From Paraktedonobacter sp035294465 (GTDB lineage Bacteria; Chloroflexota; Ktedonobacteria; Ktedonobacterales; Ktedonobacteraceae): a stretch of DNA of 40,055 nucleotides. Position numbers and translations under genes: made by a program. This document shows, one piece after another, positions 8,069 through 15,964 of this stretch. Where the stretch lies: assembly GCA_035294465.1 (NCBI GenBank), contig DATGKW010000123.1:1-40055 (forward strand), written 5' to 3'. The notes under the pieces are model-generated. The model was given only the letters and a program-made list of their open reading frames with translations. It was not told the DNA's origin and did not search any database. Every line of letters begins with the position of its first letter. Positions within the stretch are counted from its first letter, which is position 1.

Positions 8069-10318
8069 ATGGCAAACCAGGAGGAAAATTTTATTGGCCA
8101 ACAATTTGGCAATTATCGTCTTGTCAATCTATTAGGGCAGGGAGGGTTCGCTGATGTTTACCTGGGCGAGCATATTCATCTCAAAACTCAGGCCGCGATC
8201 AAAATACTGCGCACACGGCTTGCCAGCGACGACCGGGAGAAGTTTCTGAACGAGGCTCGCACTATTGCCCACCTGGAGCATCCGAATATTATTCGCGTCT
8301 GGGACTTTGGGATTGAGAGGGGTCTGCCATACCTTGTGATGACTCGTGCCGTCAATGGCACTCTCCGCCAACTTTATCCGAAAGGTTCCCAGCTCACACT
8401 CGCTGAAATTATGCCGTATGTGAAACAGGTCGCCAATGCCCTGCACTATGCTCATGCTCAACATCTAGTCCATCGCGATGTGAAACCGGAAAATATGCTG
8501 TTAGGAAAAAACCAGGAGGTGCTGCTCAGCGATTTTGGGATTGCTGCTGTAATGCAGAGCTCCCACTATCAAAGTACTCAGGATGTCGTGGGCACTGTGG
8601 CCTATATGGCTCCTGAGCAGTTACAGGGCAAGCCATCTCCGGCCAGTGATCAGTATTCGCTGGCCATCGTCGTCTACGAATGGCTTTGTGGTGAGCGCCC
8701 CTTTCAAGGATCCTTCCTGGAGATCTTCGGCCAGCATATGTCTGCGCCGCCGCCTTCGCTGTGTGAACGCAATCCTGCCATTCCGCTCGCTGTAGAACAG
8801 GCCGTCTTTGTCGCGCTGGCCAAAAATCCCCAGGATCGCTTCGGTAACATTAGAGCATTCGCCAATGCCCTGGAAAACGCCCTGGCTGAGGCAGATACAT
8901 CAACGTTTGTGAGTCCGCGGCCATCCACGCCCCCACCGGGTGCCATCCCAGCGTCTCAGCCAGTCTCCGGTTCCCATCCCAACGCACCTGCGTTCGTCAA
9001 CGCTCCTCAGCCAACACCCCCGCCTGGTTTGATTCCGGCGTCACTCTCTAGTATTTCCACGGTTGATATCAATGCACCTACCTTTGTGAGCACGCCTCAG
9101 CAGCCAGCACCAGGACCCGGTTTTACGCCGATTCCTCCCTCTTCTGGCAGCTCGCCTCAACTTTCTCCCTCATCCAGCAGCCCGTCAGGTTCCACGCCTC
9201 CACCGGGAGTGTATGGAAAGCCTGCGGAAGCTCCGATGAAGCCTGCCGCGCCTAAATCTGCTCTCAGCACGCTGCTCAAGGTACTCAGTCTTATCCTGGT
9301 TATCGTCATTATAGCCGTGGGAACACTTGTGGGTATTTCCCTCGCTCGCCAGCGGATGGGAAATACCGGTTCGCCCTCGTCAGGCACGCAGGGAGGAACG
9401 TCGGGCCAGTCACCAACGTTGCCAGCTCCAACTGCTACCTCACCGGCTTTCACACCCGCGTCAAATACGACCCCGGTTCCGACGCTCCCTCCGACGACGC
9501 CTTTGACTGTGAGCAACCCTGCGCTTCCGCTTGTGATCAAATGTGTCAGTTGTAGCTATCCTGGCCTCTCTCTCTCGTTAATAGGCATCTCAGCAAACGC
9601 TGCAAATAGTACAACGCTGTGGGTCTTCACTATTGCAAATGACGGAGCAAGCCAGTGTAGTAGAATCTCGTTCAGTAACCTCCAGCTTGAAGACGAAAAC
9701 GGCACACAGTATCAAACCAGCGGGCAGGCGAGCGATAGCTGGTCTCTCAATGCTGGAACCTCTACAAATGAGAGTCCCACGATTGCCTTGATTCCACAGG
9801 CTGGCATTATCTATACACTGAACGTTTCTCTCTCTGCAAATTGTACCAATGGCGATAACATCTACCAGACGGAAAATATGCAGTTTGAGCAGGGACCATT
9901 GACGGGGCAGCCTGTGCCTTCAACGGCGCTGACTCCCAAAACTCCTGGACTTCCGTTAACTATCTCCTGTGTGCAGTGCAATTACCCTAAACTGACGCTG
10001 GCGCTGACCAGCATTACCGCTAATTCCTCCGGGAGCACGACTGTCTGGCATTTCGTTATTGCCAATAATGGAGCGAGTGCGTGCAATCGGATTTCGTTTA
10101 GCAATTTCCAGCTTGAAGATCCTTCCGGCACGCAATACCAGACCAGCGGGCAGGTCAGCGATAACTGGTCTCTCAACTCCGGCACTCAGGTAGAAGAGAG
10201 TCCAACGCTGGCTCTTATTCCGCAACCTGGTGTAACCTACACACTCAATATCACACTCTCTGCTGAGGACTGTACGAACGGGGATAATGTTTATCAAACG
10301 GAGAATATCCAGTTCTGA
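8069..10318 (+). CDS. Ser/Thr protein kinase with duplicated extracytoplasmic sensor domain
   Basis: A 749-residue PknB-type receptor kinase. The kinase domain (~14-270) has the Gly loop GQGGFADV (23-30), Lys45, HRDVKPEN (135-142), DFG (155-157) and APEQ, all intact. A Pro/Ser/Thr-rich linker (~280-395) leads to one membrane segment (~402-426), a second Pro/Thr-rich linker and two tandem copies of a ~120-residue domain (~487-606 and ~628-749). Each copy starts LPL.I.CV.C.YP and contains SFSN.QLED..GTQYQTSGQ and a C-terminal TNGD..YQTEN; both have paired cysteines. The fold looks like an all-beta Ig-like domain, probably ligand-sensing. TGGAGG lies 8 bases before the ATG. Ligand and substrates unknown. 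Confidence 0.93.
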   Translation: MANQEENFIGQQFGNYRLVNLLGQGGFADVYLGEHIHLKTQAAIKILRTRLASDDREKFLNEARTIAHLEHPNIIRVWDFGIERGLPYLVMTRAVNGTLRQLYPKGSQLTLAEIMPYVKQVANALHYAHAQHLVHRDVKPENMLLGKNQEVLLSDFGIAAVMQSSHYQSTQDVVGTVAYMAPEQLQGKPSPASDQYSLAIVVYEWLCGERPFQGSFLEIFGQHMSAPPPSLCERNPAIPLAVEQAVFVALAKNPQDRFGNIRAFANALENALAEADTSTFVSPRPSTPPPGAIPASQPVSGSHPNAPAFVNAPQPTPPPGLIPASLSSISTVDINAPTFVSTPQQPAPGPGFTPIPPSSGSSPQLSPSSSSPSGSTPPPGVYGKPAEAPMKPAAPKSALSTLLKVLSLILVIVIIAVGTLVGISLARQRMGNTGSPSSGTQGGTSGQSPTLPAPTATSPAFTPASNTTPVPTLPPTTPLTVSNPALPLVIKCVSCSYPGLSLSLIGISANAANSTTLWVFTIANDGASQCSRISFSNLQLEDENGTQYQTSGQASDSWSLNAGTSTNESPTIALIPQAGIIYTLNVSLSANCTNGDNIYQTENMQFEQGPLTGQPVPSTALTPKTPGLPLTISCVQCNYPKLTLALTSITANSSGSTTVWHFVIANNGASACNRISFSNFQLEDPSGTQYQTSGQVSDNWSLNSGTQVEESPTLALIPQPGVTYTLNITLSAEDCTNGDNVYQTENIQF

Positions 10319-10330
10319 TGCCAGAGCATA

Positions 10331-11416
10331 TCAACCATTGGAAGCGCTTTCTCCGGCTTCAGCGTTGACTTCATTCACCAGGTCGACTAGCTGGCCCAGG
10401 GTATCCAGGCGCTCGTGCAGGGTTCGTCCGGCTGGCGAAGCGCTGATGGTGGTCACTCCGGCTCGCTTGTAGACACGCAGGCGCTCGCGCACCATTTCCT
10501 TTGTGCCGATCAGATTCGTTTTAAGCACCAGTTCATCTGGAATGAGCGCGATGGCTGCCTTGCGCTGGCCTTGCAGCCACAGATCCTGCACCTGCTGCGC
10601 CAGTTCTACGTAGCCCGCGCGCTGAAACACCTCATTATAGAAGTTGTGCTTACGCGACCCCATGGCTCCCATGTAGAAGGCCACCGGTACTTTGAGAGAA
10701 GCGATCAGGTCTTCTAATTCATCGGTGAATGCTATGGCCCCGGCATGCACAAGCAGATCCAGATCGGACAGGGAACGGCCGGCCTTGCGCGCTCCCGTCT
10801 CAAGCGGGCCAAAGAAGATCTGGGCGTGTTCTGGAATGAACGATGTCCCAATCCAGCCGTTCGCAAGCTCGCCGGTCAGTTCCAGATTCTTCGGTCCCAG
10901 AGTTGCTAAATAGATGGGCAAATGCGGGCGAGGCTGTGCATCGGGAATCAGCGCTTTGCCCTCGCCTCCCGGCAGCGGCAACTGGTAGATCTCGCCAGAG
11001 TAGCTCAGGCGCTCGCCGCGAGCGATCATACGCACAATATCGACGACCTCCCGTGTGCGTTGCAGCGGGCGGGCGAAACGCACGCCATGCCAGCCTTCCA
11101 TCACTTGTGGCCCGCTCACTCCCAGGCCCAGGAGGAAACGATCATGGGAAAGCGCCGCCATCGAGAGCGCTGTCATGGCAATCATGGCAGGCGTGCGGGA
11201 GCCAATCTGCATAATACCTGTTCCCAATTTGATGCGGCTCGTTCTGGCCGCGAGGTATGCCAGAGGCGTTACAGCGTCATAGCCCCAGGCTTCAGCCGAC
11301 CAGGCGCTATCAACGCCGAGACGCTCGGCCTCAACCACGTAGGCGACCTGGTTCTCTAACTGAATCTCTTTGATGTCGGAGGCATAGGGAGCGCCGAGGC
11401 CGGTAGCTAGTTTCAT
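10331..11416 (-). CDS. LLM class F420/FMN-dependent oxidoreductase
   Basis: A 361-residue luciferase-like monooxygenase-family protein with a TIM-barrel fold. Features include AERLGVDSAWSAEAWGYDAV, then YLAARTSRIKLGTGIMQI and LSHDRFLLGLGVSGPQVMEGWHG, characteristic of the F420-dependent branch common in Actinobacteria and Chloroflexota. Such enzymes use reduced F420 or FMN for hydride transfer on diverse organic substrates. I start at the internal ATG (MKLATGLGAPYAS), preceded by AGGAAAGGAAG; the 10-residue upstream extension (MLFQERKKRT) is not family-like. It converges with the kinase gene, leaving only 12 bases between stops. Cofactor choice and substrate cannot be read from sequence alone. 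Confidence 0.85.
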   Translation of the reverse strand: MKLATGLGAPYASDIKEIQLENQVAYVVEAERLGVDSAWSAEAWGYDAVTPLAYLAARTSRIKLGTGIMQIGSRTPAMIAMTALSMAALSHDRFLLGLGVSGPQVMEGWHGVRFARPLQRTREVVDIVRMIARGERLSYSGEIYQLPLPGGEGKALIPDAQPRPHLPIYLATLGPKNLELTGELANGWIGTSFIPEHAQIFFGPLETGARKAGRSLSDLDLLVHAGAIAFTDELEDLIASLKVPVAFYMGAMGSRKHNFYNEVFQRAGYVELAQQVQDLWLQGQRKAAIALIPDELVLKTNLIGTKEMVRERLRVYKRAGVTTISASPAGRTLHERLDTLGQLVDLVNEVNAEAGESASNG

Positions 11417-11513
11417 GGTACGTTTCTTCCTTTCCTGAAATAACATTTGCAGACCTCTTCATTGTATCCCTAAGAAGAGAAGCTTGCCAGGAAGCAAGAA
11501 GGCTGGAGAAAAC

Positions 11514-11544
11514 GAAGAAACAGAAGCCGCGTAACCAGCTTCTG
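11514..11544 (-). terminator. probable terminator of the HU-like gene
   Basis: CAGAAGC (11521-11527) and GCTTCTG (11538-11544) form a 7-bp stem. Read on minus, it is followed by a T-rich stretch, TTTCTTCGTTTTC. It lies 41 bases after the stop codon of the HU-like gene. Confidence 0.5.
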
Positions 11545-11584
11545 CTCCCGTTGTGTATCTTGTCGTGTGGTGTTTACAATAACG

Positions 11585-11938
11585 TTATCTATTTCCTTTT
11601 TTCGAGGGAGGCGTGGCCTTCTTCGAAGAACTGCGCGCTTTCGCTGCCTCGGCGAGCAGCGAGCCGGCTGTGAAGCTGACACGCTTCCCCGCGGGGAGAT
11701 GAATGGGCGCCCCTCCACGGATCGATTTGATCGTCCGCGCCGAGACGGGGGTCAGTTTCCAGGAACCAAAGCCGATGAGGCGAACCTGGTGTCCTTTTGA
11801 TACCTCTTCCCGTACAGTTTCTGTCAGGGCGTCAATAACCATATCGGCCTCTTTCAAAGGCACGTGGGCTTTGCTTGCGACAAGGTGGCTCAGATCCTCT
11901 TTGCCAACAATCTTTGTAGTCTTTCTTTCTGTTGCCAT
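11585..11938 (-). CDS. HU/IHF family DNA-binding protein
   Basis: A 117-residue nucleoid-associated protein. The family core is clear: helical N-part GKEDLSHLVASKAHVPLKEADMVIDALTETV, then VRLIGFGSWKLTPVSARTIKSIRGGAPIHLPAGKRVSFTAGSLL, matching the beta-arm region (GFGxF..., here GFGSW) of HU. A Ser/Lys-rich tail of ~20 residues (KARSSSKKATPPSKKGNR) extends beyond the usual ~90 residues, as in actinobacterial and Deinococcus HU variants with extra DNA contacts. The start is placed at MATERKTTK, with AAAGGA upstream. Two in-frame upstream Met codons lie in a pyrimidine-rich leader without a ribosome site. Monocistronic. Confidence 0.9.
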   Translation of the reverse strand: MATERKTTKIVGKEDLSHLVASKAHVPLKEADMVIDALTETVREEVSKGHQVRLIGFGSWKLTPVSARTIKSIRGGAPIHLPAGKRVSFTAGSLLAEAAKARSSSKKATPPSKKGNR

Positions 11939-12010
11939 AATCTGGTTAATCCTTTCCATAAGGAGAGAAGGAAACAGAGCGTAACAGATGTACCTGGCCG
12001 GTCCGCCCGC

Positions 12011-12046
12011 AGCCATTCTCTCAGCATCTAGCTAGAAAGAATGGCT
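12011..12046. repeat. 9-bp inverted repeat in the HU upstream region
   Basis: AGCCATTCT (12011-12019) and AGAATGGCT (12038-12046) are perfect inverted arms with an 18-base spacer that itself contains the palindrome CTAGCTAG. It lies about 75 bases 5' of the HU-like start and 117 bases past the lipoprotein stop. There is no T tract, so it is more likely an operator or leader hairpin than a terminator. Confidence 0.4.
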
Positions 12047-12163
12047 CGCTCTGGAATGCTCCCTTTCCCCTTTGAACGACAAGGAGTACACCACACGTAT
12101 GTACACGAACGAATGTGTCCTGTCGATACAACGGTGCGGAAAGAAAGGAAGCCGCGAACTGCC

Positions 12164-12676
12164 CTACTTGATGTCGATGGTAAACGAAACGACCCTGACA
12201 TACATGGGGCAAGCCTGGCCTTTCCTGCAAAGGGCTCTGGCGGTGAAAGAAACTTGAGCAGTGCCCGTGCCGTTTGCGACGAAACGCCAGACGCAGGCTT
12301 TGGCAGTGGGCGAATCGTAGCCAGCCGGATTTTGTAAGGCCAGCAGGTCTGAGGACTTCATCGGCCCTGCCCAGGATGCGCCATAGGGCAGATCTATCTC
12401 GATGGTATCACCTTTTTGCGCGCTGGCTGTTTTGCTGGCGGAGGTGGAAGTCAGAATGACATTGGCGGCAGGCGGTGGGGTACTCACAATGGTCGTGTTT
12501 GGGCAGCCATGAGCAAGGGCCTGCGTCGAAGTGGCAGCCTGTGTGGGTGAGGAGCCAGGGCTACCAGACGTTGTGGGGTTGGTGCCGCAGGCCGCAAGAA
12601 CCAAAGCAAGGATCGCAGCGCACGAAATCGCGCTGAGCAATGAGTGCCGATGTATTTTTGAAACACGTGTTTGCAT
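12164..12676 (-). CDS. lipoprotein with chagasin-like (inhibitor I42) domain
   Basis: A 170-residue secreted lipoprotein. The signal peptide ends in a lipobox, LVLAAC, with Cys30 as the lipidated residue, followed by a Ser/Thr/Pro linker. Residues ~85-170 resemble the chagasin/I42 Ig-like fold: GDTIEIDLPYGASWAG, then ACVWRFVANGTGTAQVSFTA and VVSFTIDIK at the end. Chagasins inhibit papain-type cysteine proteases; inhibition here is only a possibility because the loop sequences are altered. Four cysteines in the mature domain may form disulfides. The start is the ATG with GGAG 9 bases upstream, not the earlier in-frame ATG. Confidence 0.7.
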   Translation of the reverse strand: MQTRVSKIHRHSLLSAISCAAILALVLAACGTNPTTSGSPGSSPTQAATSTQALAHGCPNTTIVSTPPPAANVILTSTSASKTASAQKGDTIEIDLPYGASWAGPMKSSDLLALQNPAGYDSPTAKACVWRFVANGTGTAQVSFTARALCRKGQACPMYVRVVSFTIDIK

Positions 12677-12802
12677 TGTGGATAGCTCCTTCATATGTCT
12701 CTTCAGACCGAATGCCAGGAAAGATCAAACCATTTACAAATAGAGGACGTAGCGCTCAGGGAAAAAGTTCCCAATCCTATCACTCTACGCCTATCTGGCG
12801 TT

Positions 12803-13405
12803 TTACGAATGGCTGGTGGAGGCAAGCATGACCAGAAGTTCTTCCGTGTCGGAAAGAAAGCGCCGGGCAGGCAAAACCTGATGGACGAGACCAAGACGCA
12901 GGGCCTCGCGCGCTGTAATGATCTCGCCGGTGAGTAGAAGGCGCATGGTTGTCTGGTATCCCAGCAGTCTGGGAAAACAGGCCGCAGCCACCGGCGGGAA
13001 TACGCCCAGACCAATTTCTGGCAGGCCGAAGGTCGCGTTTTCGTGAGCCAGAACTGTGTCGCACAGTGCAGCGAGCTCGCAGCCGCCGCCAAGCGCAAAA
13101 CCTTTGACAAGCGCGGCGGTGGCAACGCCACGCTCGCGTAATTCGGCAAAGGCGGCACAATTATCGGCCACTGCGCGCAGCATCTCCTTCTCTCGTCCAT
13201 CGAGGTGATCATGTATATCGACGCCTGCTGAGAAAGCCCGCTCGCCGGCTCCCATCAGCACCACCAGGCGCGGCTTCTGCCTGAGCGCGTCACGCAGAGC
13301 CGCCGTAAGCTGATCGAGCATCTCGATAGAGAGAATGTTGAGCGGGGGGCGATCCAGGATCAACCAGAGGATATCTTTATGCAGCCGGGTGCGTATATGC
13401 GACAT
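12803..13405 (-). CDS. enoyl-CoA hydratase/isomerase (crotonase) family protein
   Basis: A 200-residue crotonase, shorter than the usual ~255-260 because the C-terminal helices are reduced. The N-terminus ILDRPPLNILSIEMLDQL is family-typical and recalls cyclohexadienoyl-CoA hydratase-type members. The oxyanion-hole segment is FSAGVDIHDH (~58-66) and GFALGGGCELAALCD (102-116). The two catalytic glutamates are present, Glu110 in GGGCE and Glu130 in LPE, 20 residues apart as in rat hydratase. The usual PGAGG after this is FPPVA here, so the substrate may differ. The ribosome site is weak. A candidate extended -10 (TGATAAGAT) lies at 13462-13454 on minus. Confidence 0.85.
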   Translation of the reverse strand: MSHIRTRLHKDILWLILDRPPLNILSIEMLDQLTAALRDALRQKPRLVVLMGAGERAFSAGVDIHDHLDGREKEMLRAVADNCAAFAELRERGVATAALVKGFALGGGCELAALCDTVLAHENATFGLPEIGLGVFPPVAAACFPRLLGYQTTMRLLLTGEIITAREALRLGLVHQVLPARRFLSDTEELLVMLASTSHS

Positions 13406-13453
13406 CTCGCTTTCTTTGCATCCTTCCTTTTCTCGTACAGCCGTCCGGTCTCT

Positions 13454-13462
13454 ATCTTATCA
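13454..13462 (-). promoter_or_regulatory. extended -10 promoter for the crotonase gene
   Basis: On minus, TGATAAGAT reads 13462 to 13454, an extended -10 with a predicted start near 13447, about 42 bases before the ATG. No -35 match. It lies directly downstream of the terminator of the previous unit. Confidence 0.4.
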
Positions 13463-13482
13463 TTTTTTTGCAAGCGGATGAG

Positions 13483-13515
13483 AAAAAAAAGAGGCGACCT
13501 TTTCGACGGTCGCCT
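13483..13515 (-). terminator. strong Rho-independent terminator of the Rad52-like unit
   Basis: On minus, AGGCGACC (13515-13508) and GGTCGCCT (13499-13492) form a perfect 8-bp stem, followed after one base by eight T (13490-13483). It lies 21 bases past the stop of the small helical gene. Confidence 0.9.
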
Positions 13516-13535
13516 GATCCGCTCTACGCATGTCT

Positions 13536-13874
13536 TTATGAGGCCAGTTTCGTGTCCTGCTTCTTACTCTGGTGTGGTAGAACTGGCCCGGTGATGTTAT
13601 TTGGGCGAGAAGCAGAGCCACTGGTTTTACCTCTATGCCTGTTTTGCTTCTGATGCTGATATTCCTCCATACGATCATTAAACTCTTCCACCAGGAGGAT
13701 ATAGCGATCATACATCTGCTCAAGTGTCTCCAGAGGCTGGCCTGCCTGCTCCGCCATCACCAGGTCGTGCCACTGCTGCACCATTTGTTGTTCAGCATAT
13801 TGGACCTGTGCTAAAGTCATGTCACCTGCTTTCCAGACCTGTTTCCTCCCCCTCTGGCGTCTAGAGAAGCCCAT
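13536..13874 (-). CDS. small hydrophilic helical protein, unknown function
   Basis: A 112-codon ORF encoding a mostly helical, Gln/Glu-rich segment (residues ~19-78, MTLAQVQYAEQQM... to ...EEFNDRMEEYQHQK) and a basic, Ser/Lys-rich tail. No family is recognised. Two starts are possible: the first ATG at 13874, or MTLAQ at 13820 with AGGTG very close to it; neither has an ideal ribosome site. It follows the Rad52-like gene by 45 bases and precedes a strong terminator, so it is very likely the second gene of that transcript. A role as partner of the upstream protein is suggested by position only. Confidence 0.55.
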   Translation of the reverse strand: MGFSRRQRGRKQVWKAGDMTLAQVQYAEQQMVQQWHDLVMAEQAGQPLETLEQMYDRYILLVEEFNDRMEEYQHQKQNRHRGKTSGSASRPNNITGPVLPHQSKKQDTKLAS

Positions 13875-13919
13875 TCACGCGCTTCTCACGCCAAAACAAA
13901 ACTGAATACATATATCTGT

Positions 13920-14672
13920 CTACGAGGCTTTGCTGCGGCTCTGCCTGTATTCCTGGCTCAGTTGCGCGATCAGTTCTTTGGCGGCCAGGTAGTTCAAAGC
14001 GCTAACATTCTCTGGTTCGGCTTTGCCCAGGCGCTCGCACAATCTACGGAGGCTGGCTAGCTGCGATTCTGTCATCGGTTGATTAGCTTCGTTACCGCTC
14101 CCTGAGTTATAGAGTGTTCTCTTCTCCGCAACCTTTGCAGTACCGGAAGGCGCAGTTCGGCGGTCATTGCCCGAAGAGGTTTGTGACCGTACCACGGGAC
14201 TATCTACGATGCGGTGTTCTTCCTGAAGCTCAGGGGCAAACTGAGTGCCAAAACCGAGAGAGGCGAGCGCTCGTCCAATGGCTCCGGTTTCAGCCGCTTC
14301 GATAAAATCAGGAAAGTTTGCCGCCGTTTCCGATTTGGTTCCTGTGCCTACTCCTCCCTGGCCATCCTTTGCGACAGCCTTGAAAATAGCCATACCTTTG
14401 CTACGCTTAACAACTTTTTCAGCCTGTTGCTTCTCCTCATTCCAGACCTCAGTTACGGCTTCGACTTCCTGGTTGGCATCATAATGCAGCATCTCAGTCT
14501 CAATACTGCCATTTGGATAGACTGATCTGAACCAGACCAGCCTCCATTGGACCGGCAAGTAATCAGCGATGCCATTTCGGCCCTTGATCTGTATGAGATG
14601 TTCAGTCGGGCTGAACAGGAAAGCGTTCTGCGTCAATTTTCCCTGATTATTGCCGTTTTGCTGTTCACTCAT
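13920..14672 (-). CDS. Rad52/DdrA-like single-strand annealing protein (candidate)
   Basis: A 250-residue protein. The segment YLPVQWRLVWFRSVYPNGSI (~38-57) and the hallmark FPDFIEAAETGAIGRALASLGFGTQF (~120-145) match the pattern seen in Rad52-type, DdrA-like and phage-type annealing proteins, where the AE-(T/S)-x-A-x-GRAL motif closes the annealing core. The C-terminal segment (~200-245, MTESQLASLRRLCERLGKAE...) resembles the short helical tails found after such cores. If correct it would anneal ssDNA during break repair or natural transformation. The family call is from motif memory and needs a profile search. The start has AAGGAG 8 bases upstream; the earlier in-frame Met overlaps this site. 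Confidence 0.5.
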   Translation of the reverse strand: MSEQQNGNNQGKLTQNAFLFSPTEHLIQIKGRNGIADYLPVQWRLVWFRSVYPNGSIETEMLHYDANQEVEAVTEVWNEEKQQAEKVVKRSKGMAIFKAVAKDGQGGVGTGTKSETAANFPDFIEAAETGAIGRALASLGFGTQFAPELQEEHRIVDSPVVRSQTSSGNDRRTAPSGTAKVAEKRTLYNSGSGNEANQPMTESQLASLRRLCERLGKAEPENVSALNYLAAKELIAQLSQEYRQSRSKAS

Positions 14673-14717
14673 GCGGCGCTCCTTCATCCCAGACTAATAG
14701 AATATTTGTTCCATTTT

Positions 14718-14746
14718 ATTATACAAGTGACCATACATTCTGTCAA
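14718..14746 (-). promoter_or_regulatory. consensus TTGACA-17-TATAAT promoter
   Basis: On minus, TTGACA (14746-14741), a 17-base spacer and TATAAT (14723-14718) match the housekeeping sigma consensus at all 12 positions. The predicted start near 14711 gives a ~40-base leader to the Rad52-like ATG. It is by far the best -35/-10 pair in the window and implies strong basal transcription, unless a repressor acts on it. Confidence 0.85.
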
Positions 14747-14749
14747 GTT

Positions 14750-15106
14750 GGAGGATGCTGATCCTTATTCTCGTCTGAGGAATCATTCTTTTTGGACAGC
14801 CCAGGGGAGGTAAAGCGCTGAACTATGTGAGTACTATTCTGTTCAGTCTGAAAGAGGCTCATATGACTGCAAAACTTTTGAGCTTTCAGTAAATTTGTGG
14901 TATACAGGAACCACCATTCTCATTCCTCTCGCGCCTCTCGTCAGGAGATCCATCGCGGCCTTGTACGGGTCACGCGCGAGAATGCTTCTGGGGGGGTGTA
15001 GTCCCGTCAGCATCCTCGAAATATTCTCCCCTCTCATAATGTTGTACACTATGAATTACACAAGCTTCTACTACTCACCCACTGAGTATATAGCGGGAGA
15101 AAGCCA
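14750..15106. other. intergenic region between divergent units
   Basis: About 355 bases between the minus-strand Rad52-like promoter and xdhC-like gene. Short ORFs on both strands lack ribosome sites and family resemblance. Near the 3' end, TACTCA (15072-15077) and TGAGTA (15083-15088) form a perfect inverted repeat with a 5-base loop, immediately before the ribosome site GGGAGA of the XdhC-like gene; it could be an operator or a translation-controlling hairpin. I could not name a convincing promoter for that operon. Confidence 0.4.
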
Positions 15107-15952
15107 ATGAATAACACCATGCTCTACAATGAGATCCAGGCGTCGCTGAAGCGCGGAGAACAGGTAGTGGTGGCAACCGTTGTCAAAACAATGGGGGCTG
15201 CTCCGTGTGGAGTTGGGACAAAGATGCTGGTGCGAGCCGATGGTTCGGCCGGCGGCAGCTTTGCTGGTCCGCGCACAGATGGAAAAGTTATTGAAGCGGC
15301 CTTGCAGTTCTTGCGCGATGGGCATTCGGGCCTGAACCATATCCACCTGGATGCCGACCAGGGCGAGGCTGTAGGAAGCTGCGGCGCGACGCTCGAAGTA
15401 TTCTTTGAGGCCCTGCGCCCGGAACCGCGCCTGATCATCGCCGGAGCTGGCTACGTAGCCCAGGCCCTGGCTCGCCTGGGGCACAGCCTCGATTTTCGCA
15501 TTGTCGTCGTCGATGATCGCCGCGACCTGGCCGATCCCGCCGTCTTTGGCGACGCGGTGCAACTGACTTTCGGTGATATCCCGGAGACCTTACATGCTCT
15601 GGAGCCGGACGAGAGCAGCTTCATCGTAATTGTCACGCGTGGCCATCACCTGGACGAAGAGGCCCTGCGCGCAGCTCTGGCCACGGAGGCTGCCTATATA
15701 GGTATGATCGGCAGCCCAGGCAAAGTCAAGAATATTTTCAAATCGCTGCTGCGGAAAGGCTTCTCACGCGAGGCGCTGGAGCGCGTTCACGCGCCCATCG
15801 GCCTGGATCTTGGTGCCGAGACTCCCGACGAGATTGCCCTGAGTATCGCAGCCGAAATTCTCATGCAGCGACGGCAGGCCAGCGGAGCGCCTCTCAAGTC
15901 CGTCCATCACCTGCTGGACGAGCTTGACCCTGTGCTTGCCGAACAAGCGTAG
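15107..15952 (+). CDS. XdhC/CoxI family protein
   Basis: A 281-residue member of the XdhC family, which binds and sulfurates molybdenum cofactor for insertion into xanthine dehydrogenase-type enzymes. The N-part (VVATVVKTMGAAPCGVGTKMLVRADGS) and the C-terminal Rossmann-like half (PRLIIAGAGYVAQALARLGHSL, VVVDDR, FIVIVTRGHHLDEEALRAAL, AAYIGMIGSPGKV, APIGLDLGAETPDEIALSIAAEI) are clear. Odd: the usual GTIGGGC-E loop, carrying a conserved Cys, reads GGSFAGPRTDGKVIE here, so that Cys is missing, though GSCGATLEVFFE retains the later one. No molybdoenzyme is nearby. GGGAG precedes the start. First gene of an operon with the CoA-transferase subunits (12-base gap). Confidence 0.85.
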   Translation: MNNTMLYNEIQASLKRGEQVVVATVVKTMGAAPCGVGTKMLVRADGSAGGSFAGPRTDGKVIEAALQFLRDGHSGLNHIHLDADQGEAVGSCGATLEVFFEALRPEPRLIIAGAGYVAQALARLGHSLDFRIVVVDDRRDLADPAVFGDAVQLTFGDIPETLHALEPDESSFIVIVTRGHHLDEEALRAALATEAAYIGMIGSPGKVKNIFKSLLRKGFSREALERVHAPIGLDLGAETPDEIALSIAAEILMQRRQASGAPLKSVHHLLDELDPVLAEQA

Positions 15953-15964
15953 TATAATAGCCCT

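Noticed and set aside
14843..15049. 68-codon minus-strand ORF between the Rad52-like and XdhC-like genes
   Set aside because: Alternative start codon, no ribosome site and no recognisable sequence; the plus-strand ORF overlapping it is equally unconvincing.
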